Source: Caulobacter sp. (GTDB lineage Bacteria; Pseudomonadota; Alphaproteobacteria; Caulobacterales; Caulobacteraceae). Taken from it: DNA of 64,000 nt. Positions 41,112 through 50,092 of the stretch are shown piece by piece. Under the pieces are notes generated by a model. That model worked only from the letters and a program-made list of their open reading frames with translations, was not told where the DNA came from and made no database searches. A program made the position numbers and the translations under genes. The first letter of the stretch is position 1. Each line of letters starts with the position of its first letter. The stretch lies in contig JAUXTQ010000027.1 of NCBI GenBank assembly GCA_030678995.1, positions 1 to 64,000 of the forward strand, written 5' to 3'.

Positions 41112-41231
41112 TCACAGACCCGCGACGCTGACGACGCCGAAGTTCACGGCGGCGATGACGAGCAGCACCGGCAGGATGGCGAGGGCCAGGCTGGCGAGGT
41201 TGCTGAAGTGGTTCACGGACTTGGTCGTCAT
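41112..41231 (-). CDS. 39-aa single-TM small protein (not in ORF track)
   Basis: MTTKSVNHFSNLASLALAILPVLLVIAAVNFGVVSVAGL*; RBS AAAGGGGA upstream. Confidence 0.7.
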   Translation of the reverse strand: MTTKSVNHFSNLASLALAILPVLLVIAAVNFGVVSVAGL

Positions 41232-41398
41232 GTTGAAATCCCCTTTGGATCTGGTTGGCCCCGGGATGTCCGCGGCCTGTGATCAGGGGTATAGGCAAGT
41301 GTTCGCAACAACACTCGTTAAGTATGCGTCATGACTTCGTTTTAAGCATGTAACAGCAATGTAAGATGATTACATGGCCGTAATGGTCGTTAAGTCGA

Positions 41399-41824
41399 TC
41401 AGGACTTGGGTTCTGTCGGGGTCACGAGGAAGTGGCCGCGCATGGCGGCGATGGGCGCGGCCCGCTGTTCCTGCCAGGCCTCCACATGCACGTTGGCGAT
41501 GCGGCGGCCGACCTTCTTGATCTCGGCCCGGGCATAGGTGGTCAGCGGCCGGCCCGAGCGCAGGTATTCGATCGACACGTCGATCACCCGCGGCTGGCGC
41601 GCCTGGCCCTCGGTGATCAGCAGCTGGGCCAGGGCGGTCATCTCCATGAAGGCGCCCAGCACCCCGCCGTGGATCGCCGGCAGCACCGGATTGCCGATCA
41701 GGTGGGTCCCGAACGGCAGGACGGCGGTCATCTCGTCGCCGTGCAGCTCGATGCTCAGGCCCAGGAACCGGGCGTAGGGGATGCGGGCGAGACTCGCCTG
41801 GATGCTGTCGACCGGATCGCTCAT
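41399..41824 (-). CDS. PaaI family thioesterase (hotdog)
   Basis: NPVLPAIHGGVLGAFMEMTALAQL...VIDVSIEYLRSGRPLTTYARAEI. Confidence 0.9.
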   Translation of the reverse strand: MSDPVDSIQASLARIPYARFLGLSIELHGDEMTAVLPFGTHLIGNPVLPAIHGGVLGAFMEMTALAQLLITEGQARQPRVIDVSIEYLRSGRPLTTYARAEIKKVGRRIANVHVEAWQEQRAAPIAAMRGHFLVTPTEPKS

Positions 41825-42297
41825 TTCGCCTTCCGGTCCTTCAGATTGGCGCCGAAGCCCCGGCCTGGGCTGGAGTCCAGCATGAAGGCCGCCTGGGCCG
41901 CCGCCACCGGGTCGGCGGGATCGACGTCGTAGGCCACCGCCCGCACGAAGGCGACCGAGCGGGTCACCTTGTAGCAGTGGGCGCGGGCGAAGATGTCCTT
42001 CCCCGGTTCGGCGGGCCGCATGTAGTCGATGCGCAGGTCGAGGGTGGCGATGGTCTTGAACTCGGTCAGGCCCGTATGTACCGCCTGGCCGCAGGCGTGA
42101 TCCAGCAGGGCGGTGACCACGCCGCCGGCGATGACGCCGGTGTCCGGATCGCCGATCAGCGTCTCGTCATAGGGCACCCGCAGGACCGCGCCCTCCTTGT
42201 CCAGGGAGACGGTTTCCATCTTCAGCGCCATGGCGTGGGGGCTGCCCTGGTTCATGGCGTTGACGAAATTGCGCATCGCGTCGAGGTGTTCGCTCAT
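41821..42297 (-). CDS. PaaI family thioesterase (hotdog)
   Basis: DTGVIAGGVVTALLDHACGQAVHT...TLDLRIDYMRPAEPGKDIFARAHC. Confidence 0.9.
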   Translation of the reverse strand: MSEHLDAMRNFVNAMNQGSPHAMALKMETVSLDKEGAVLRVPYDETLIGDPDTGVIAGGVVTALLDHACGQAVHTGLTEFKTIATLDLRIDYMRPAEPGKDIFARAHCYKVTRSVAFVRAVAYDVDPADPVAAAQAAFMLDSSPGRGFGANLKDRKAK

Positions 42298-42349
42298 GGA
42301 CCGGGTTTAGCCGCGACGCGGCGGCATATCCAGTTGTTCGCGCCGGGGA

Positions 42350-42374
42350 GACATTCCCCGAATTGGGGAATGTC
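42350..42374. promoter_or_regulatory. inverted repeat GACATTCCCC-GAATT-GGGGAATGTC in a divergent intergenic region
   Basis: Perfect 10-bp arms between 42297(-) and 42638(+) start codons. Confidence 0.5.
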
Positions 42375-42637
42375 GCGAGGGCGCCACACCGGGGTTGTGA
42401 ACCGGCGGTTTCCGCGATTCGGGTAGGGCGGGCCTGTTCAGCGCGCCGGGCCGCTGGATAACCTTGTTCCGTAGTTGGGGTGGCGTAGCCGGCGGACCGT
42501 CGGCGAGCCGTGTAGCAGATCGTTTCAGACGTCGCCGATGTCGGCACACGCCCCTCGTCCGGGCGCCTGAACGGCCGCGTATTCGAGTCTGGGCAGGTTT
42601 TTGGCCAATGGGGCCGACCGGGAGAATGGGAAATCCG

Positions 42638-43816
42638 ATGAATAAGCTGTTTTTCGCGTCGACCGCGCTGGTTCTGGCTGGGGCGCCTTTCGCCGCCCAG
42701 GCCCAGGACTGGACGGTCAAGGGCAACATCGCGGGCTCGGTCGGCACGACCGAAAACGTCCTGGCCTCGGCCGCGAACGAGACCAGCGACACCGTCTATG
42801 GCCTGTCGGGCAAGGTGGTCCTGGGAACCGAGAGTGACGGCGGCAGCTTTTCCGCCTTCGCCAGCGCCGACCTGACCCACTACGCCGACGTCGATGACGA
42901 GAACGCCGACGACTACGCCTTCGGCGCCAACGGCGCGATCAAGTTCGACGGCGGCAGCGTCTTCGCCGGCGCCAGCCATGCCCTGAACACCGAGGACCGG
43001 CGCAAGATCACCGCGCGCCGCGACACGCGCAACCCGACCGAATTCACCGTCGACAGCTTCGACGCCGGCTTCCGCACCCGACTGGGCGCCGTCGCGTTCT
43101 CGGCCCGGGTGGACTATGTCACGTCCGACTATGAGGACGGCCGTCACCGCATCACCAACGCCCTCATCGACCAGGACTCCCGCGACCGCGGGACCTGGAC
43201 TGAGACCTTCCGCATCACCGGCTCGCCGGACGCCGACGTGTCGGTGTTCGGCGAGGTGGCCTTCACCCAGGTGGACTACGACCTGGCCCCGCCGGCGGCG
43301 ATCCATAACCGCGACTCCGAAGGTTACACCGCCAGCGTCGGGGCGACCTTCGACATCACCGACCAGATCACCGGCGAGATCAGCGCCGGCTGGAGCGGCC
43401 GCTCCTTCGACTCACCCACGTTCGACGACGTGTCGGACCTGGTGATCGACGGCAGCCTGACCATCACGCCGTCGTCCGAGACGACCCTGGTGCTGTCGGC
43501 CAGCCGCGGGTTCGAGGAGTCGACGGTGGTGCTTTCGCCGATCACCGTCTCGACGGCCGTGGGTTTCACCGTGACGCACGACATCACGCCGGACTTCCAG
43601 GTGGCGGCTTATGTCAGCCAGTCCTGGGACGACCACGAGAACCGCGACCGCCAGGACACCACCGGCGGGGCGGGCGTCTCGGTGGCCTTCAAGGTCGCGC
43701 CGAACGCGGAGATCACCGGCGCCTACGACTTCTCGACCCAGGATTCCGAGGGGATCCACGGCGTCCCTGGCTATGACGACGGCCGGCTGACGGTCGGGTT
43801 CAAAATCGGCTTCTAG
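42638..43816 (+). CDS. outer-membrane beta-barrel protein
   Basis: Signal peptide MNKLFFASTALVLAGAPFAAQAQ; alternating beta pattern; C-terminal ...RLTVGFKIGF ends in Phe. Confidence 0.85.
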   Translation: MNKLFFASTALVLAGAPFAAQAQDWTVKGNIAGSVGTTENVLASAANETSDTVYGLSGKVVLGTESDGGSFSAFASADLTHYADVDDENADDYAFGANGAIKFDGGSVFAGASHALNTEDRRKITARRDTRNPTEFTVDSFDAGFRTRLGAVAFSARVDYVTSDYEDGRHRITNALIDQDSRDRGTWTETFRITGSPDADVSVFGEVAFTQVDYDLAPPAAIHNRDSEGYTASVGATFDITDQITGEISAGWSGRSFDSPTFDDVSDLVIDGSLTITPSSETTLVLSASRGFEESTVVLSPITVSTAVGFTVTHDITPDFQVAAYVSQSWDDHENRDRQDTTGGAGVSVAFKVAPNAEITGAYDFSTQDSEGIHGVPGYDDGRLTVGFKIGF

Positions 43817-43924
43817 GGTGAAGCCGCCGCGCGGGCGAGGTCCACGGTGATCTCGCCCGACGGTGCGGGCTGGCGCGACCGGCCGGTGCATGATCTGTTG
43901 TCCCGAGGCAACCGGGGCGGCGGA

Positions 43925-44650
43925 ATGAGCAGGAAACCCCACCGCGACTATCGCACCCTCGACGCCGGCGAGATCGTCCGGACCGTCGCAAAGCTGGCCG
44001 ACCGGATCGGCGAGCGGTTCCCGGAGTCGGGCCTGACCGGCGCGGCGCGGCAGCTGCTCGACACGGCCGAGGACACCGCCCGCCGCGCCCGTGACCTGTC
44101 CCGCCCCTACCTGGGCCTGCGGACCCTGGTGCTGCTGGTGGCCGGCGGCGGCCTGGCGCTGCTGGGCCTGATCCTCAAGGACTTCGACTGGGCCGGCATC
44201 GCCGCCCGTTCCAACGACCTTGCCCTGGCCGAGACCCTCGAATCCAGCGTCAACCTGATCGTGCTGATGGCCGCGGGCCTGTGGTTCCTGCTGTCCCTTG
44301 AGGAGCGCTGGAAGCGGGCGCGAACCCAGACGGCCCTGCACGAGCTGCGGGCGTTTGCCCATGTGGTCGACATGCACCAGCTGACCAAGGACCCCACATC
44401 CCTGCTGGGCGGCGGGCCGCGGACGCCGTCGTCGCCGGAGCGGGTCATGACCCGCTTCCAGCTGACCCGCTACCTCGAATACTGCGCCGAGATGCTGGCC
44501 CTGACCGGCAAGCTGGCCGCCCTCTACGCCGGCGAAAGCCACGACCACGTGGTCATCGGCGCCGCCGGCGACGTCGAGGCCCTGTGCACCGACCTCGGCC
44601 GCAAGATCTGGCAGAAGATCACCATCCTGGGGGAGCTGGCGGAGGGGTGA
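43925..44650 (+). CDS. hypothetical membrane protein
   Basis: 241 aa, two predicted TM helices. Confidence 0.7.
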   Translation: MSRKPHRDYRTLDAGEIVRTVAKLADRIGERFPESGLTGAARQLLDTAEDTARRARDLSRPYLGLRTLVLLVAGGGLALLGLILKDFDWAGIAARSNDLALAETLESSVNLIVLMAAGLWFLLSLEERWKRARTQTALHELRAFAHVVDMHQLTKDPTSLLGGGPRTPSSPERVMTRFQLTRYLEYCAEMLALTGKLAALYAGESHDHVVIGAAGDVEALCTDLGRKIWQKITILGELAEG

Positions 44651-44653
44651 GCC

Positions 44654-45814
44654 CTACCCGTTAAACCCCTTCACCGCGTCGATGATCCGCTGCTGCGTCG
44701 CCTCGTCCATGTAGGGGTGCATCGGCAGGGCCAGGACCTTGTCGGCCAGGGCCTCGGTCACCGGCAGGCCACCGGCGCCGCGCGGGTACATCGCGTAGGG
44801 CTCCTGCACATGCATCGGCACCGGATAGTAGACCGCCGTCGGCACGCCCTGGGTCTTCAGGTGGGCGGCGAGGCCGTCGCGGTTGGCATGCTCGATGACG
44901 TACTGGGCCCAGACCGACTGGCCGCCGGCGATCACCGCCGGGGTCGACAGGACCGAGCCGGCCAGGCCGGCGGCGTAGCGGTCGGCCACGACCTGTCGCA
45001 TGGCGATCTCTTCGGGGAAGATGGCCAGCTTTTCGATCAGGATGGCGGCCTGGATCGAGTCGAGCCGCGAGTTCATGCCGATGCGGGCGTTGAGGTACTT
45101 CGACTCGTGCTCGAACACCCGGCCGTTGAGGTCGGCGGCCACCGCCTTGCCGTGGACGCGGAAGCTGTCCATCAGGTCCCACAGGCCCTGGTCCTTGCAC
45201 AGCACCGCCCCGCCGTCGCCGTAGCACCCCAGCGGTTTGGCCGGGAAGAAGCTGGTGGTGGTCACGTCGGCCCAATGGATCGGGTGCTGGCCGTTCAGGG
45301 TGCAGCCGAAGCCCTGGGCGCTGTCGCTGATCAGCTTCAGGCCATGGCGGTCGCAGATGGCGCGCAGGGCCGGGTAGTCCGCCGGCTGGCCGAACAGGTC
45401 CACGGCGATGACCACGGCGGGCTTCAGCTTGCCGTCGGCCTTCACGCCGGAGATGGCCGCTTCCAGCTTCGCCGGATCGAGGTTGAAGGTGTCCGGCAGC
45501 ACATCGACGAACACCGGCGTGGCGCCGACCCAGGGCATGACCTCGGGCGTGGCGGTGAAGGTGAAGGACGGGCAGAAGACCGCATCACCCTCGCCGATGC
45601 CCCAGGCCATCAGCGGCAGGGCGATGGCGTCGGTGCCGTTGGCGCAGCTGAGGGCCAGGGGCGCCTGGCCAAAAGCGGCGAGTTCGGCCTCGAACTGCCG
45701 GACCTCGGGGCCCATGACGTAGCCACCGTGGTCGAGAACCCTGGCGATGGCCGCGTCGAGGCGGTCACGAATGCGGCGCTGCTGCGCGGCGAGGTCGATA
45801 AAGGCGATGCTCAT
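44654..45814 (-). CDS. DegT/DnrJ/EryC1/StrS family aminotransferase
   Basis: FIDLAAQQRRIRDRLDAAI, YVMGPEVRQFE, TTSFFPAKPLGCYGDGGA. Confidence 0.95.
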   Translation of the reverse strand: MSIAFIDLAAQQRRIRDRLDAAIARVLDHGGYVMGPEVRQFEAELAAFGQAPLALSCANGTDAIALPLMAWGIGEGDAVFCPSFTFTATPEVMPWVGATPVFVDVLPDTFNLDPAKLEAAISGVKADGKLKPAVVIAVDLFGQPADYPALRAICDRHGLKLISDSAQGFGCTLNGQHPIHWADVTTTSFFPAKPLGCYGDGGAVLCKDQGLWDLMDSFRVHGKAVAADLNGRVFEHESKYLNARIGMNSRLDSIQAAILIEKLAIFPEEIAMRQVVADRYAAGLAGSVLSTPAVIAGGQSVWAQYVIEHANRDGLAAHLKTQGVPTAVYYPVPMHVQEPYAMYPRGAGGLPVTEALADKVLALPMHPYMDEATQQRIIDAVKGFNG

Positions 45815-45917
45815 GGGCGGGCCTCTAGCGGTCGGGGGGCGGAACGGCGACACAAACCCTGTAACCGGATGTTTCGCCTGCTACTGTCGGCGCAAATCCT
45901 GGCCATCGGAAGCGCCC

Positions 45918-46841
45918 ATGCAGTTCGACGACGAAGTAGACCGCCGCCTCCGCCAGACCGTGCTTGGCGACGAGTCCCTGCTGCACAAGTTCACCGATGC
46001 CGCCGGCGACCTGGCGGTCAACCTGGTGGTCGGGGCGGTCATCCTGGCGCTGACGCTGTGGGCGTCGGCCTGGTTGTCCGGCCTGACACGGCGGGGAATG
46101 GCGCGGCTGAACGGCCGCCGCGCGCCCGACCTGACGCTGCAGACCTTCGTCGCCTCGATGGTCCGCTATGTGATCCTGGTGATGGGCCTGGTGGCCGTGC
46201 TGCAGCAGCTGGGGGTCAAGACCACCTCCATCGTTGCCGTGCTTGGCGCCGCCTCCCTGGCCGTGGGCCTGGCCCTGCAGGGGGCCCTGTCGAACGTGGC
46301 CGCCGGGGTGATGATCCTGCTGTTCCGCCCCTACCGGGTCGGCGACATCATCGAGACCGGCGGCAAGAAGGGCAGGGTCGCGGCCCTGGACCTGGTGATC
46401 ACCGAGCTGGCCACCGCCGACAACCTCAAGATCGTCATTCCGAACAACAAGGTGTTTGGCGATGTCATCGTCAACCACAGCTTCCATGGCCAGCGGCGGG
46501 TGGATGTCACCTTCCGGATCGCCGCGGCCGCCGACGTGAACGCAATCATGTCCGGGGTGCTGGCGCGGGCGAAGGCCAACCCGCTGGTGCTGGCCGACCC
46601 CGAACCATCGGTGTCTGTCGCCCTGGTAGCGGAAAACGCGGTCGAGCTGGAGGTCAACGCCTGGACCGCCGGCAAGGACCACGGGGCGGTTCAGGCCGAC
46701 CTTCTGCTGGCCGCCAGGCTGATCGGCGCGGGGGCGCCGTTGTCGGACCTGCCACCCCTGCCCGCCGCCCCGGTCAACCCAGAGCCTGGGCCAGGTCAGA
46801 AATCAGGTCGTCGCAGTCTTCGATCCCGACCGAAAGCCTGA
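45918..46841 (+). CDS. MscS family mechanosensitive ion channel
   Basis: VAVLGAASLAVGLALQGALSNVAAGVMILLFRPYRVGD. Confidence 0.95.
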   Translation: MQFDDEVDRRLRQTVLGDESLLHKFTDAAGDLAVNLVVGAVILALTLWASAWLSGLTRRGMARLNGRRAPDLTLQTFVASMVRYVILVMGLVAVLQQLGVKTTSIVAVLGAASLAVGLALQGALSNVAAGVMILLFRPYRVGDIIETGGKKGRVAALDLVITELATADNLKIVIPNNKVFGDVIVNHSFHGQRRVDVTFRIAAAADVNAIMSGVLARAKANPLVLADPEPSVSVALVAENAVELEVNAWTAGKDHGAVQADLLLAARLIGAGAPLSDLPPLPAAPVNPEPGPGQKSGRRSLRSRPKA

Positions 46842-47940
46842 TCAAGGTGTCGGAAATGCCGATCGCCGCCCGCTGCTCGGGTGGGATTGAGGCGTGGGTC
46901 ATGATCGCCGGATGCTCGATCAGGCTCTCCACCCCGCCGAGGGACTCGGCCAGCGTGAACAGCTGGGTGCGTTCCAGCACCCGCCGGGCGCGGCTCAGGT
47001 CGCCGGCGATATCGACCGAGATGATGCCGCCGAAGCCGTTCATCTGGCGCTTCGCCAGCACATGCTGCGGATGGCTCTCCAGGCCCGGATAGATCACCCG
47101 CGTGACGTCGGCGCGGTCCTCCAACCAGCGGGCGATGCGCAGAGCGCTCTGGCAGTGGCGTTCCATCCGCAGGGCCAGGGTCTTCAGGCCACGCAGGGCC
47201 AGGAAGCTGTCGAACGGTCCGGACACGGCGCCGACGGCGTTCTGCAGGAAGCGCAGCTGTTCCTCGAGGGCCTGATTCTCGCCCACCGCCACCACGCCGC
47301 CGACCATGTCGGAGTGGCCGTTGAGGTATTTGGTCGTCGAATGCAGCACCAGGTCGAAGCCGTGCTCCAGCGGCCGCTGGATCCAGGGGCTGGCGAAGGT
47401 GTTGTCGGCGACGCTGATCAGGCCATGCTTTTTGGCGACGGTGGCGGCCGCCGCGAGGTCCACCAGCCGCAGCGTCGGGTTGGTCGGAGTCTCGACCCAG
47501 ATCATCTTCGTCTCGGGGCGGATGGCCGCCTCGATGGCGCCGGGATCGGTCATGTCGACGAAGCTGAAGGTCAGGCCGGCCGAGCGGGTCCGCACCCGCT
47601 GCATCAGCCGATAGCTGCCGCCATAGAGGTCGTCCGAGGCGATCACATGGGCGCCGGTGTCGAGCAGCTCCAGGGTCGTCGAGGCCGCCGCCAGGCCTGA
47701 TGCGAAGGCGAAGGCCGCCACGCCGCTCTCCAGATCCGCCACGCAGCGCTCGAAGGCGAAGCGGGTCGGGTTGTGGCTGCGGGCGTACTCGAAGCCCTTG
47801 TGCACGCCCGGGCTTTCCTGGGCGTAGGTCGAGGTGGCGTAGATCGGGACCATCACCGCCCCGGTGGTCGGGTCATGGCTCTGGCCGCCGTGGATGGTGC
47901 GAGTGGCGAAGGCCAGGCGGTTCTTGCCGTCGGTGGTCAT
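46774..47940 (-). CDS. cystathionine gamma-lyase/synthase family PLP enzyme
   Basis: RLAFATRTIHGGQSHDPTTGAVMVPIYATSTYAQ, LHSTTKYLNGHSDMVGG. Confidence 0.93.
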   Translation of the reverse strand: MTTDGKNRLAFATRTIHGGQSHDPTTGAVMVPIYATSTYAQESPGVHKGFEYARSHNPTRFAFERCVADLESGVAAFAFASGLAAASTTLELLDTGAHVIASDDLYGGSYRLMQRVRTRSAGLTFSFVDMTDPGAIEAAIRPETKMIWVETPTNPTLRLVDLAAAATVAKKHGLISVADNTFASPWIQRPLEHGFDLVLHSTTKYLNGHSDMVGGVVAVGENQALEEQLRFLQNAVGAVSGPFDSFLALRGLKTLALRMERHCQSALRIARWLEDRADVTRVIYPGLESHPQHVLAKRQMNGFGGIISVDIAGDLSRARRVLERTQLFTLAESLGGVESLIEHPAIMTHASIPPEQRAAIGISDTLIRLSVGIEDCDDLISDLAQALG

Positions 47941-47949
47941 TCTCAAACC

Positions 47950-48043
47950 GTCATGGTCGGGCTTGTCCCGACCACCCATGAACACCGAGGCTGGCCGGAT
48001 AAAGCGATGTGCATGGGTCGTCGGAACAAGTCCGACGATGACG
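47950..48043. repeat. REP/BIME-like dispersed palindromic repeat, copy B (between cbs-like and cgl-like genes)
   Basis: GTCATGGTCGGGCTTGTCCCGACCACCCATG...GCATGGGTCGTCGGAACAAGTCCGACGATGACG. Confidence 0.92.
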
Positions 48044-48058
48044 AACGATATAGTACGG

Positions 48059-49438
48059 CTAGGCCGTCCGGCGCAGGTGGTTGATGAGGTCCACGCGTGT
48101 AATCAAACCAACCAGCTTGTCGCCGTCCATCACCACCGCCACCTGGTCGGCGTCGAAGATCGGCTTGAGCTCGTCAAGCGACTGGTGGACCTGCAGGGTG
48201 TGGACGTCGCGGGTCATGGCGGCGGAGACCTTGGCGCCGAAGCGATCGGCCCGACCCTCGCGGGCGCCGACGGAGGCGAGGATGTCGCTCTCGTCGAGGA
48301 TGCCCACCAGCTTGCCGTGGTCCATCACCGGCAGCTGGCTGATGTCAGCCGCCCGCATGCGGTTGTAGGCGGTCAGCAGGCTGTCGTCCGGGCCGGTGGC
48401 AATCACCCCGCCCTCGGAGAAGTCGCGGGCGATCAGGTCGCGCAGGTCGCCGAATTTCGGCCGGTCCTCGAAGCCGTGGGCGGCGACCCACATGTCGTTG
48501 AACATCTTGGTCAGGTACTTGCCGCCGGTGTCGCAGACCAGGCTGACCACCCGCTGGGGCTCGGTCTGCTCGCGGCAGTAGCGCAGGGCGGCCGCCAGCA
48601 GGGTGCCGGAGGAGGAGCCGGCCAGGATGCCCTCCTTCTCCAGCAGCAGGCGGGCGGTCTCGACGCTCTCGCGGTCGGGGATGGCGTAGGCCTTGGACAC
48701 CAGGTCCATCTGGGCGTTGTCGGGGATGAAGTCCTCGCCGATGCCCTCGACGATCCAGCTGCCCGCCGCGCCGTAGGTTCCGGTGTTGACGTAGTCGTAG
48801 AGGATCGAGCCGACCGGGTCGGCGAGGATCATCTTCGTCTTGGGCGAGTGCTTCTTGAAGAACCGGCCCAGCCCGGTGAGCGTGCCGCCGGAGCCGACGC
48901 CGACGACCACGGCGTCCACGTCGCCGCCCATCTGCTCGAAGATTTCCGGCCCGGTGGTGGTCTCGTGGGCCAGCGGGTTGGTCGGGTTCTCGAACTGGTT
49001 GACGAAAAAGCCGCCGGTCGCCTGGGCGATCGTCTGGGCCATGTCCTGGTAGTATTCCGGGTGGCCCTTGCCGACGTCGGAGCGGGTGATGCGCACGTCC
49101 ACGCCCATGGCCCGCAGGTGCAGGATCTTCTCTCGCGCCATCTTGTCGGGCACCACCAGGATCAGCTTGTAGCCCTTGACCGAGGCCACCTGGGCGAGGC
49201 CCAGGCCCGTGTTGCCCGCGGTGGCCTCGATGATCGTCCCGCCCGGCTTGAGCCGACCGTCGGCCTCCGCCGCCTCGATCATCGAGCGGGCGATGCGGTC
49301 CTTGATCGAGCCGCCGGGGTTCTGGTTTTCGAGCTTGAGGAACAGCCGGCAGAGGCCGGTGTCGATGTGCGTCACCTCGACCATCGGCGTGTCGCCGATC
49401 AGGTCCAGGGCCGAGCGGGCGGTCGTCGGAAGGGTCAT
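48059..49438 (-). CDS. cystathionine beta-synthase (PLP domain + CBS pair)
   Basis: NPGGSIKDRIARSMIE, ATAGNTGLGLAQVA, GVGSGGTLTGLGRF; two C-terminal CBS motifs. Confidence 0.95.
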   Translation of the reverse strand: MTLPTTARSALDLIGDTPMVEVTHIDTGLCRLFLKLENQNPGGSIKDRIARSMIEAAEADGRLKPGGTIIEATAGNTGLGLAQVASVKGYKLILVVPDKMAREKILHLRAMGVDVRITRSDVGKGHPEYYQDMAQTIAQATGGFFVNQFENPTNPLAHETTTGPEIFEQMGGDVDAVVVGVGSGGTLTGLGRFFKKHSPKTKMILADPVGSILYDYVNTGTYGAAGSWIVEGIGEDFIPDNAQMDLVSKAYAIPDRESVETARLLLEKEGILAGSSSGTLLAAALRYCREQTEPQRVVSLVCDTGGKYLTKMFNDMWVAAHGFEDRPKFGDLRDLIARDFSEGGVIATGPDDSLLTAYNRMRAADISQLPVMDHGKLVGILDESDILASVGAREGRADRFGAKVSAAMTRDVHTLQVHQSLDELKPIFDADQVAVVMDGDKLVGLITRVDLINHLRRTA

Positions 49439-49510
49439 GTAGCGCTGCCGCGAGGGAAGGGATGACCCCGACTTAGCGGGCTTTGGGGCATGGCGAAAGC
49501 CGCCCGGCGG

Positions 49511-50053
49511 CTATTTCGGAATGGTCGTGCCCGTCAGCGCCGCCAGCGCCGCCGCCACCAGGGCCTCCAGATCGCCGCCGGAATAGACCACGCCCCTTAC
49601 CCCCGCCCGGCGGGCCGCCTCCATGTCGCTGGGTTTGTCGCCGATCATCACCGCGTCGGCCGGCGCGACGGCGAAATCGGCCAGCGCCCGCAGCAGCATG
49701 CCGGGGTTGGGCTTGCGATCAGGATGGTCGGCCGCGCGGTAACGGTCCTCCGCAGCGTCCTCATGGTGGGGCGCGAAATAGATGGCGTCGACCCAGGCGC
49801 CCTCGCTCGCCAGCTGGCGCAGCATCTCGGCGTGGAAGGCCTCCATGTCGGCCTCGGCATAGTAGCCCCGGCCGATGCCCGACTGGTTGGTGGCGATCAC
49901 CGCGACGGCGCCGGCATCGTTGACGCGTTTGACGGCGGCGCGGGCGCCCGGAACCCATTCGAGCTTGGCGGGGTCGTAGGCATAGCCGTGATCGACGTTC
50001 AGGACGCCATCGCGATCAAAGATGACCATCACGGGCCGCTGCGCGTTCGACAT
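49511..50053 (-). CDS. D-glycero-D-manno-heptose 1,7-bisphosphate phosphatase-like HAD-IIIA protein
   Basis: VIFDRDGVLNVDHGYAYDP, ATNQSGIGRGYY, PNPGMLLRAL. Confidence 0.9.
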   Translation of the reverse strand: MSNAQRPVMVIFDRDGVLNVDHGYAYDPAKLEWVPGARAAVKRVNDAGAVAVIATNQSGIGRGYYAEADMEAFHAEMLRQLASEGAWVDAIYFAPHHEDAAEDRYRAADHPDRKPNPGMLLRALADFAVAPADAVMIGDKPSDMEAARRAGVRGVVYSGGDLEALVAAALAALTGTTIPK

Positions 50054-50092
50054 GCGCCTTCCATATCATCCGCTCATCGGGGAAAAGAAGCC

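Noticed and set aside
41300-41398. TTAA-rich stretch as possible CtrA-binding region
   Set aside because: No TTAA-N7-TTAA spacing found; AT-richness alone is not enough.
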